A stretch of DNA of 64,000 nucleotides from Panopea generosa (taxonomy: Eukaryota > Mollusca > Bivalvia > Adapedonta > Hiatellidae): assembly GCA_029582155.1 (NCBI GenBank), contig CM055911.1:52689388-52753387 (forward strand). The letters are read 5' to 3'. The translations under genes were made by a program, and so were the position numbers. The notes under the pieces were generated by a model. It worked only from the letters and a program-made list of their open reading frames with translations. It ran no database searches and was not told the DNA's origin. Every line of letters begins with the position of its first letter. Positions within the stretch are counted from its first letter, which is position 1. Shown one piece after another: positions 55,345 through 64,000 of the stretch.

Positions 55345-55540
55345 AAACTGGGTCCGTTTAATAGCAATGCTGGGAAAAACACGTTTGAGCACGTTGATTG
55401 GTCAGTTGCTTCAACTGAAAGTTAAATGACGTCATATATATTTCTAAGCGTTCAATTGCTATGAATTATGGGACAGGCAAAGAATTCAATGCTTTTTATT
55501 GGTGGTTAATAGACCTGATTCGGGAGATATCAGGTTCTGG
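55345..55540 (+). mobile_element. family B MITE-like element, copy 6, fills a receptor intron
   Basis: ACTGGGTCCGTTTAATAGC at the left, GAGCACGTTGATTGGTCAG, AAATGACGTCATAT and GCTATGAATTATGGGACAGG inside, CGGGAGATATCAGGTTCTGG at the right. It makes up over half of the 378-bp intron and ends 16 bp from the upstream exon's donor. Confidence 0.88.
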
Positions 55541-55556
55541 GATAGTTTATACTTAC

Positions 55557-55713
55557 ACGTAGAATGCTACTTTCGATAGGAATTTCTTCATGAACTTTTG
55601 TAGAAACGGTGAAGGTTCGTAGCCCAAGTCCGCCGTGTGGGAGAGAAGTATTGAAACCACCGTTAGCAGGACTTCAGTGGCGCATACCAGAAATGTCGAC
55701 AGCAGGTATATAC
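55557..55713 (-). CDS. nicotinic-type channel subunit, TM3 exon
   Basis: Seen: minus-strand acceptor CTTTTCAG and donor GTAAGTAT; 157 nt entered and left in agreement with neighbours. It encodes TM3 (Y-L-L-S-T-F-L-V-C-A-T-E-V-L-L-T-V-V-S-I-L-L), then the start of the cytoplasmic loop (S-H-T-A-D-L-G-Y, P-S-P-F-L-Q-K-F-M-K-K-F-L). The usual basic membrane-proximal segment after TM3 is present. No lesions. Confidence 0.94.
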
Positions 55714-56213
55714 CTGAAAAGATTGTATTGTACTTTCTACAACCTTTCAACAAATTTTCATTCATACAACGAGCGGTTCTGTTTATGGCAGAATCTAAAA
55801 TACCGCAACACTGAAGTGTATTACCGTTCAAACATGATTAATGTACCCAGTATTTTTTTCAAATCTATATGGATGTGAAATTTATTCTTATGTACAATTA
55901 TATATTTAAATAGTATGCCATTCAATGTGACCTTCACCTTGAAGACAGTTGTACATTTTGCATGACACCACTATGTGATGAGTAAATATGCCTCGTTTTT
56001 TTTTAAATACATCCATATATACCAGACGTTTGAAGCGGAAACGATATACGTGTATAGGCTATAATAAATTATAAACAATGAAGTTCAGTGTGACATTGAC
56101 CTCGGGGTCCATGTCGCGTTCGGCAGATCGCTTTCATGTGATGTGTAACAGTTTTTTCAAAATCAATCGGTGCATACATGAGTTAGAAACACACACAAGA
56201 AATAAGTACTTAC

Positions 56214-56464
56214 TGAGAAGACAGATATTTTCCGATGTTGGAGGAATACTGTCCGATACAATGGTCAGAACTACAGAGAGGGACAGCAAAATCGTCAACG
56301 AAAATCCTACTTTTTCTCCACTTTCCACAGGTAACAGAAAAACGAACGTGCCGAGAAACGATAGGAATATAACCGGAAGTATCATGTTAAGTAAGTAGTA
56401 GGAGTACTTCCGCTTAAGGTTAATGGAAAAGTTCACGACCGGCATTGGATACCCTAGAAGTGTC
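56214..56464 (-). CDS. nicotinic-type channel subunit, TM1-TM2 exon
   Basis: Seen: acceptor TTTTTTCAG and donor GTAAGTAC bound 251 nt. After the pre-TM1 strand (V-V-N-F-S-I-N-L-K-R-K-Y-S-Y-Y) comes TM1 with the invariant proline (L-N-M-I-L-P-V-I-F-L-S), then L-L-P-V-E-S-G-E-K, TM2 (V-G-F-S-L-T-I-L-L-S-L-S-V-V-L-T-I-V) and P-P-T-S-E. Known: the S-G-E-K motif at the cytoplasmic end of TM2 is typical of cation-selective nicotinic subunits, while anion channels usually have a proline-alanine-arginine motif there. The loop C region just before (I-G-S-S-V-G-S-A-I-K-T-L-L-G-Y-P) has no adjacent cysteine pair, so this is not a classical alpha subunit. Confidence 0.96.
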
Positions 56465-57184
56465 CTGAAAAAACAGAAACAAATACAAATATTTAATGTG
56501 TGTTTTTTTAAGTGTTTGACAATAGTTTGAAGAAAATCTAGATGAAAATATTATAGTACTTGGATTAATCGTAATATATAAAGATTTAGACGTATATTCA
56601 ACGAATACGGCTTTTTTGACCCCACATATAACCAAGGGAGATATCTACGATATGATTTGCCACAGGGAATTAATTTGTCTCCCATTAGTTTTGAAGACAC
56701 GTGATGTAAGTTAATATTATTTCAAAGTGTAAATATCACTTAAATTATAAACTCAGGATAAATTTATATTTGTTACCCCCTCTTACCCACCAATGTGTAA
56801 TTTCTCTTTGCTCGGCTTTTACTTTGTACTTTCATCACGAGAGCGACCGGAGTAAGAGAAACGTGTTCCTGTCATGACTGGTATTTAAAGACTGCAGATA
56901 TTCGTTCGAAGGATCATGCTATTCCCAACATCCAATGCGGGATGGTGAATAGGCAGAGTACATACTTTTGAAGCTAGTACAATAATTGGACTTTATTCTG
57001 GACATCTGGTGTCGGGGTTTAGTTGATAAGTGACAGTAATTGTCAGCAAGTTAATTAGTTTATCCTCTCAAGGTCTCACTTATCAATTACCTCCCTTTAG
57101 TGACGGTAGCAAGATTATTGCGCCCGAAAAGTTAAAACATAATTTTTGTTGACAATGCTTCAAATGGTCCTTTTTCTTTGTACA
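56465..57184. other. unannotated part of a receptor intron
   Basis: No further exon or element recognised on either strand. Confidence 0.4.
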
Positions 57185-57420
57185 TATGAGTTCTGCCAAG
57201 TTAACGTGACATTGGGTACTGTTGGATAAATCTATAACAGTTTAAAGATGCGTTGCGATACACTGCTGCAACAAATGGACAGAATTGTCAAAAATGAAGG
57301 GGTGTCATCAAACCATCGAAATTGTGAAAAAAAAGCAATCTAGTCATCCCATGTTTTTCCTGCATATTTAGACCAACTATGGAAGCAAGACATTTTTAGG
57401 ACTATTAGTAATGTGTTCAG
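57185..57420 (+). repeat. dispersed element family I, copy 2, unique part
   Basis: AAAGATGCGTTGCGATACACTGCTGC, CATCAAACCATCGAAATTGTG, TTCCTGCATATTTAGACCAA and AGTAATGTGTTCAGTGTT align in order with 51235-51425 and 51594. Confidence 0.8.
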
Positions 57421-58080
57421 TGTTCCAGAAGAGCATATCTCTATATGTAGAACAGTACAACATTAATAGGTATGTGAGACGTCAAGTGTTCCAGAAAACA
57501 ATGTCTCTATATGTAGAACAGTACAAAATTAATAGGTGTGTGAGACGTCGAGTGTTCCTGAAGTGTATGTCTCTATATGTAGAATAGAACAATATTAATA
57601 GGTGTGTGAGACGTCCAGTGTACCATAAGTGTATGTCTCTATATGTAGAACAAAACAACATTAATAGGTGTGTGAGACGTCCAGTGTTCCTGAAGTGTAT
57701 GTCTCTATATGTAGAACAGAACAACATTAATAGGTGTGTGAGACGTCCAGTGTTCCTGAAGTGTATTTATCTATTTGTAGTACAGAACAACATTAATAGG
57801 TGTGTGAGACGTCCAGTGTTCCTGAAGTGCATGTCTCTATATGTAGAACAGATCAACATTAAAAGGTGTGTGAGACGTCCAGTGTTCCTGAAGTGTATGT
57901 CTCTATATGTAGAACAGAACAACATTAAAAGGTGTGTGAGACGTCCAGTGTTCCTGAAGTGCATGTCTCTATATGTAGAACAGAACAACATTAATAGGTG
58001 TGTGAGACGTCCAGTGTTCCTAGAGTGCATGTCTCTATATGTAGAACAGAACAACATTAATAGGTGTGTGAGACGTACAA
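57420..58080 (+). repeat. 66-bp minisatellite, about ten units
   Basis: Unit AGTGTTCCTGAAGTGTATGT, CTCTATATGTAGAACAGAAC, AACATTAATAGGTGTGTGAGACGTCC; TGAGAC starts at 57541 and 57607. Because 66 is a multiple of three, both strands show long open frames with a 22-residue period. It begins inside family I and lies in the intron between the two upstream receptor exons. Confidence 0.97.
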
Positions 58081-58803
58081 GGACTGAGTCAGCGCTTAGT
58101 TTTTGCTTCGAATGAAGCATAAAAATGAGTGAATGATACATGTCGCGAGAATACTCTTCCAGAGGGTTGCGAAAACTAGTAATGATGATGATGATGATGT
58201 CTTCGGGTGATGCTTGCGCTAAAATATTTAAATCATGCACGCATACATGCATATGTTAAAGTTAAATGATTGTCTTTATAGGGTACGTTTTTTTCAATTA
58301 TACAATATATTTTAGCAATGTATACAGCGTAATGATGTACTCGAATGACCCGTATGTTGGAACGATACCTGTGTTTGAATGATATATATGTGAATATATA
58401 TGATGCAATTAAATGAGTGTTTGAATAGCGTAAAATATTAACTGATTTTCTTTCTGAGTTTATAGTGCATAGAGGTATCAAAAAAGCATTTGTTCATGTA
58501 ACACTCAAGAGAATGATGGTTGTCTGCTCAGTGTGTACACTGTTAACACTGTAAAGTATTCATACCTCATTCCTAAGCTTCAATTTACTTCTCCTAAAAC
58601 TCTTTCAATATGTTCCAAAAAATTAATTATATAAAAAGAGTCATTCAAGTTATCAAAATGGCCATTAAAAATAAAGAAATGTATTTTTTAAATAAAAATT
58701 ATAGCCATTAATCGACTACCTTACGGAAACACTTCCATTTTCTTATGGTTGTTTACTTATTGAAAGATACTTTATTATTTTTTTAAACAACAAAACAACT
58801 TAC
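58081..58803. other. unannotated part of a receptor intron
   Basis: A short ATG/GAT triplet run at 58180-58200. No exon recognised. Confidence 0.4.
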
Positions 58804-58931
58804 TTAATTGCAGAGCCTACCGATGAGCCAATTAAATCCCATTCACCATTCACCTCGTAAATATCGGTATTTATTTCTGTACTTCCGGCGGCAAGATAAA
58901 GTTCAGCTGCATTGTACATAAAGGACGAAAC
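58804..58931 (-). CDS. nicotinic-type channel subunit, distal extracellular exon
   Basis: Seen: acceptor ATTACAG and donor GTAAGTTG bound 128 nt, phase 0 in and phase 2 out, the latter matching the TM1 exon. It encodes the post-Cys-loop part of the ligand-binding domain: F-M-Y-N-A-A-E-L-Y-L, then I-Y-E-V-N-G-E-W-D-L-I, the N-G-E-W signature that precedes loop C in nicotinic subunits. The Cys loop itself and everything N-terminal must lie in exons further upstream (higher coordinates); none could be recognised up to 64000. Confidence 0.92.
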
Positions 58932-59149
58932 CTGTAATATATTTATACATGTAATAATAAATTAAGAAAAACATTTTTTTTCGAATTACATGGTTAAATG
59001 GACCTTTACTATGTAACCTTGAAATGAATAATGTTTTGTTTTGTATGGAATTGTCTTAAAAAATAAAATTATTTTTAAAATAGATATAAGGGATACCAAT
59101 ATCATTATTATATAAAATCAACGATTTGTTATATCAAAGCCAACAAAAC

Positions 59150-59400
59150 GTGTCAAATTGGAGTTGAAACGAAAATCCCATTCTAAAAATAAATAGCACT
59201 TAAATACCGCTTGGTGACATTCGTATCGTCATAACAACTCTTTCTAAGATGTAACAAATTTTACAACGTGTAAACCTGTATGAAGTATCGAACTGAAATC
59301 AAAATGAGTCTAACGTAGGCTAAGCCCTTGTCAGGAAATCTATTTTCAATATATTATTTGGCATATCTAAATATATATGCTTTTGGCAATTCGGTATCAA
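59150..59400 (-). repeat. dispersed element family G, copy 4
   Basis: In reverse complement: TTAGAAAGAGTTGTTATGACG, TTGATTTCAGTTCGATAC, CTTAGCCTACGTTAG and GATTTCCTGACAAGGGC in family order. Diverged. Confidence 0.7.
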
Positions 59401-60671
59401 TGATCATATTTTGGCATGATATAATGAAAATATTTGAGCCACTTTGAAAAAGCCTGATATACTTCGTTAACATTAGATGTATGTATTATATTTTTCACAG
59501 TACAGAATAAATACATAGTTATGTATACATTGTACGTCTGTTATTCCTATGTTAAAATAGATTTCAAAAGAAGAGAGTTCAGTAAAAATTATGCGTCTGT
59601 TCTAATCCCAATATGTATTGTCATTGTATATGGTCAGCTACCACCATTGCGTTTTCCATAGACTTACATTATAACGTTTGACCAAACTTTCACAATTTCT
59701 ATCATTGGCGGACTAAAAAGTCCTATATCATATTAAAAAAATGTCCTAGACTCAAATTAAAATGTCCCCAAAATGGGGTCAAAAGTACCATATTTTACCT
59801 CTTTCAGCATGAAAAAAAGTAAATTTCACCAATTTTACTTTCAATGCAGTTTCCTTGATAAAATGAATTTAGTCAGTCACAGAAACATAATTCTAATTTC
59901 TTATTGACACAAACATAATAAACTTATATTTTATTGTGATCATTTGCCAGTGTAGCATTTTCATCCAACCAGAATTAAGCTTACTATAAAAATATATGCC
60001 CTGAACACCCCTATACTTTTCTCAGCCAATCAGAGAGCTCGTCTCAATGGTGAAAGCTGATCATTTACAGGCATACGTTGTAAAGTTTAAACTAAATACA
60101 TGAAGAAAAACAGAATAAGAGTGTTAGTAATATGTTTTCTATTCTAAGTCTCAAAACAAATCATTTGTGAATATTTAATGACAGCTGTGAGTGCTGACGT
60201 CTTCTGTGTGGTGAAATAAAACAAACAAAGACAAAACTAATATTGAAAAAAGGTCGCGAGCAGAGCGTATGCACGTAAATTTTATCGGGACAAGAAAAAC
60301 TAAGTAATTGTCAGTTTTAAGCAGTATGTGGATGAAAATTTTGAAAAAAGTGGATATGAATAACATCATTATGGCATAGTGTACTTTTGAGGCAACAATT
60401 TGAAAGAATGGTGAAGTTATTTTAGCTTTCTTCTAAACAAAGGATTGTGTCGAATATTTTCAAATCGCGTTAGCGCGCACGCTTTTCTGGACTTGTGTAT
60501 AGTGAATGGAATGTTGTGGACATCGCTCTCCATATATACGTTAATAGATATTTATTTGTGTTACGGATATGTTAATGTGTAAGGTTCAATAGATAAGGAC
60601 TAAAAGCAGCTTTCGGAGTAGAGAACTACAGGCAAGCACACTTTTATTTTTTCACAAACCGATATTTCAAT
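59401..60671. other. unannotated stretch, includes LINE ORF1 leader
   Basis: A CCAATCAGAG word lies at 60025-60034. The last part, from about 60590, is presumably the leader of ORF1. No receptor exon was recognised on the minus strand. Confidence 0.4.
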
Positions 60672-61754
60672 ATGCCTGCCAAAAAAGATCAAGGCCAAGC
60701 CCAGAGACGCAAGGTCCGGGGTGAAAGTAAATCAGGGGAATCTAAATCGGACGATTTAGATACAAGTGTCGAATCGAGCCCAGCCAAAGTCCGTTCAAAC
60801 GGATCAGAAATCCCAGAAGAGAAACATGACAACAAAGGACGGACACAACAACAAAACACAATTGAAACCATGTTCAAGAAAGGTAGAAATGAGAAATCCA
60901 GTGAAGAATCGGATTCCCTGAGCAATATTCTCAAATCTTTTGAAACCAAGCTAAGTAATGTAGCTTCACAAGAATATATAGAAAGTGCTCTTAAAAAGAT
61001 GCTCACAGAAGCTGTGTTTACACAAAAACTAAATGATGTAAAAGCAGACATAACACAACAAATAAAATCAGAGATCGACAAAGTGTACACACACATTGAA
61101 ACAATAAAGAAAAAAATAGTGGTCCTGGAATCCGAAGTAACAGAGCTAAAGAATACAATATCAGACATGGAAACGGAACAAGAAAAATTTTTCGAATCTA
61201 ACACAAAAATCAGAAAGGAAAATTCAGATCTTAAAAATACTATTGATGAAATGAAAATGTCCTTAAAAGCCAGAGAAAACGAAAACAATGAGATCGAGCA
61301 GTATACTAGAAGAAACAGTGTAAGAATATATGGTATTCATGATGATAACCCCAGGGAAACAGCTGAAGTGACGACGGAAAAAGTCGTAGAAATGGTTAAA
61401 AGACACCTATATATACAGATCAGTGCACGAGATGTTGATATAGCGCATAGAATGGGACAATTTCGCGGTGATGGAAATAGACCAATAATATGCAAGTTTG
61501 TATCCAGAATGGTGAAACTACGAGTAATACAAAATCGTAAAAAACTCAAAGGTAAAACAACAGTTATTAGAGAAGATCTCACGTTAAAAAATGCTAAAAG
61601 ACTAGAACTGGTCAGCAGGATAAGTAATGTTACCAGAGCATGGAGTGAGGAGGGACGCATATTAGCCATTATTGAAGATGGTAAAAAAGTTGTTGTGGAT
61701 TGCAAGACTGACATTTCTAGGCCATTAGTATACAGTCAACCACAGAGACGGTAA
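60672..61754 (+). CDS. intact LINE ORF1 protein (coiled coil plus RNA-binding domain)
   Basis: Role: ORF1 proteins of L1-type LINEs form trimers through a coiled coil and bind the element RNA in cytoplasmic particles needed for retrotransposition. Seen: a full 360-codon frame from ATG to TAA without interruption. Residues 1-80 are charged and disordered. About 85-210 is a long coiled coil with heptad-like spacing (I-E-T-I-K-K-K-I-V-V-L-E-S-E-V). About 213-300 is an RRM-like domain (R-R-N-S-V-R-I-Y-G-I near 214, D-I-A-H-R-M-G at 256-262, R-P-I-I-C-K-F at 270-276). A C-terminal domain follows (E-D-L-T at 301, A-W-S-E-E-G-R at 323). The strong coding bias and lack of lesions suggest recent insertion. 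No endonuclease or RT frame follows, so the copy is not autonomous. Orientation is opposite to the receptor gene. Confidence 0.9.
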   Translation: MPAKKDQGQAQRRKVRGESKSGESKSDDLDTSVESSPAKVRSNGSEIPEEKHDNKGRTQQQNTIETMFKKGRNEKSSEESDSLSNILKSFETKLSNVASQEYIESALKKMLTEAVFTQKLNDVKADITQQIKSEIDKVYTHIETIKKKIVVLESEVTELKNTISDMETEQEKFFESNTKIRKENSDLKNTIDEMKMSLKARENENNEIEQYTRRNSVRIYGIHDDNPRETAEVTTEKVVEMVKRHLYIQISARDVDIAHRMGQFRGDGNRPIICKFVSRMVKLRVIQNRKKLKGKTTVIREDLTLKNAKRLELVSRISNVTRAWSEEGRILAIIEDGKKVVVDCKTDISRPLVYSQPQRR

Positions 61755-64000
61755 ACACAGTTGCCGTGAAGAAAACTTTTCAATCATCAAAATAATTTTG
61801 TTTGTGTCACCTCTGTTTTTATGTATGCCTGTGTCTTTAGATTATAAAATACAGATCGATTAGTTTTCGACAGAACAAGAACTGAAACACATCAGTTTAC
61901 AATCGAACCGTGTGCACTCGTCTGGAAAATCCAAATCTATTTATAGTTATTATTGTCTTCTGCCCGGGTCAGTTTTTTTTATAAATTAAATAGTAATTTC
62001 AAGCAGGGTACCATTCTTTTTGGGTCATATCCGGTGAAAGTTTGGGCCATGCGGGATTTTCTACTTTGTTATTGTTTTCATCGAATACACACACATAACG
62101 ACAGATGTACAGTTTATTAATGTTTCAATTAATAAGTATTATGTATCACACCTTTTTTCAAATTGTTTCTATAAACCAGAGTATCAGTTAGTGTGTGAAA
62201 ATTAACTGAAACGTTTACACCATCAGAAATGTTATTTGCCAAACTTAGTACGGTATTACTCTACATATCACGCATACTGGGCATTAATAAATCCCAAAAC
62301 TGTTGTGATCTTTAGGTAACGAACACATTGAACAACAGACTGTCGAAATTACTATGAAACAGTCTTCGAAATAACAGCAATCTTACAATTTATAGCTTTT
62401 TATATTGTTAAAGTTTGAAACAAAAGTGGGCAATTTAAATTGTCAATTATAACATGTTACTATATGCTTCGTATCAAAATTAAATATAATGGCAAGGTAT
62501 TGGCATGTTCAGAGATAATTATTGCAGTATATCAATTGTACTATCACTACCATTTCATCAGTTTAACGCTGAAGTTGTATAGTTATGATGGCCCCAGATT
62601 TTATTTCATGTATCACAAGTGTCCAAGTCAAGAATAAACATGTTATTGTATGTTTAGGTTTTATTTGTATTAATATAAAAAGCAAATTAAAAGTTTACAA
62701 TTTTTCCAAAGCGATGGTCCCTTTTAATCAAATAGATATATTGTTAAAATCATTTGTTTCTTCTAATTTATTTTATAGGACACTTATGTGAAGGTTACTC
62801 TGGTGAATGTGTGGAATGTGTACCCAAGAAGTAACTGGTATACCAATTAAGAAGTTATTTATTGACTGACATAAGTTTGTGGGTTAAAGCACAGGGACGT
62901 GTCTATATGAATTCTATATAGCTATGTATAGAATAATGAAGTCTATACTTTGCTGTAAATGGTGATATAGATATAAGATTAACAATAGCCCCTGTGGATA
63001 AAAATGTCTAATATAATTTTTCGAACACTAATATACATTCTAATTGTGTCCTTAACAGGTAAATGAGCCATAGTTATAAACATATGTTTGTTTGATAATT
63101 ACTATAACTTAGTGATAAATATATCATAAGATATATATATGTGTATAAAATATATAATGAAGCTGGAATATCAATTTAAAAAAGTTGTTTAACAATGGAC
63201 ATGTATAGTGTGATTTAAAGTGTCTAATATTATTTTTCCTACACTGATATTTATGCAATTTCTAATGAACTTGTATCATGCATAAAATAATGTTTGATAA
63301 GTAAATCAAGGATAAATATGGATATAACCTGGTTTTAGTACCATACAAGATGAAGGAAAGTAACAATAATGTGAGGCAGATCTTAAAGAACACCTTGTCT
63401 TTTCGCTTTCGGACAAGGCTTCTAGTATAGATCTGAGGTATACATGTAGTTTTACCCCCTAATAAAACAAGAATAAATACAACATGATTCTTCTCTTCAA
63501 AGAAGAATTTTGTCTGAGTTATGTGGGAGATTTGGGTCAGAGGTTTATATATTTTGGCATTAAATTTTGGTTAACCTCATCTTGTATGGTTTGTATATGC
63601 CTGGGAGAGTATAGGGAACAACTAAAGAGGGTAACAAATTTAAGCAGAAGAAATGCTATTTTATGTTCAGTATTATTCAATTAACTGGAATATTTTATAA
63701 AGAACCTGTCAATAGACAGACCTAAAATGGTCAAATAGTTAAGTAACTAAAACATTATAGATGGTTAACTTATATTGTATTTAATATGATTAAGCCACTG
63801 ATAAAAAAAATACTGTGTTGTTCGTGAAAAGTTGTGTTAAAATCAGAAAGATATGAAGATATTGTAAAAGTTTACACAATATCTTGCTAGGTTGTTATTA
63901 TATATTATTTTACTAAATATGAACAGTTGTTATATGCCTACTTTTTCTCATTTTTATTTAGGTTCTGGATATAATATCAAAACTAGGGGTGCAGTTTAGA
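61755..64000. other. AT-rich end of window, no gene recognised
   Basis: Searched for LINE ORF2 on the plus strand and for receptor exons on the minus strand. Only short frames were seen. GGTACCATTCTTTTTGGGTC near 62008 begins a slightly GC-richer patch of unknown origin. Confidence 0.5.

Noticed and set aside
57482-58252. Frames of up to 169 codons with a 22-residue period on both strands
   Set aside because: Created by the 66-bp minisatellite in a receptor intron.
59640-59720. Possible extra receptor exon bounded by ACTTAC on the plus strand
   Set aside because: The translation shows none of the extracellular-domain motifs and contains stops in the phases that would fit.
60689-61714. Minus-strand frames of 199 and 125 codons
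   Set aside because: Antisense shadows of the intact LINE ORF1.

Overview
The window reads as animal nuclear DNA, most likely from a bivalve mollusc. It is AT-rich, its genes are split by canonical GT-AG introns, and most of its length is transposon debris: several tRNA-derived SINE families, short non-autonomous DNA elements, decayed non-LTR retrotransposons, and many micro- and minisatellites. The species cannot be named from the sequence alone. Most long open frames are accidental products of tandem repeats. Real host coding sequence totals about 1.5 kb, in three split genes.

Host genes. (1) Minus strand, 8971-10825: the first three coding exons of a small secreted protein of unrecognised family (117 residues visible; phases agree at both junctions; the 3' end was not found). 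(2) Plus strand, 45630-48753: a two-exon gene for a 113-residue secreted cysteine-rich protein, complete from signal peptide to stop, unrecognised. (3) Minus strand, 54878-58931: the last four exons (278 residues) of a pentameric Cys-loop channel subunit of the nicotinic acetylcholine receptor type, from the distal extracellular domain through TM1-TM4 to the stop. Its 5' exons are not visible and probably lie beyond 64000.

Layout. 0-8 kb: SINEs, a G-run and a series of minisatellites (22-, 156-, 60- and 51-bp units), then a long CCAT microsatellite. 8-11 kb: gene 1. 11-29 kb: SINEs, short elements, a CR1/Jockey-like LINE relic at 14.9-17.4 kb and further LINE fragments. 29-35 kb: short elements and SINEs, one nested with a clear target duplication. 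35.3-38.5 kb: a 33-bp satellite of about 94 units. 39.6-45 kb: a pogo/Tigger-type MITE, an intact-looking SINE with an (AAC)n tail, LINE fragments, and a long inverted-repeat element holding another SINE. 45.6-48.8 kb: gene 2, whose intron holds a nested SINE insertion. 49-54.9 kb: repeats and a LINE reverse transcriptase relic ending about 20 bp from the receptor stop codon. 54.9-59 kb: receptor exons with element-filled introns. 60.7-61.8 kb: an intact LINE ORF1 with no ORF2 behind it. 62-64 kb: AT-rich sequence without recognised features.

The strongest leads are the two unrecognised secreted-protein genes, the receptor subunit (no vicinal cysteine pair in the loop C region), the 33-bp satellite joined to a dispersed element, a 66-bp minisatellite that grew from one internal segment of a dispersed element inside a receptor intron, and several nested insertions whose target duplications give a relative order of transposition. 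All family assignments are from reading, without database searches.
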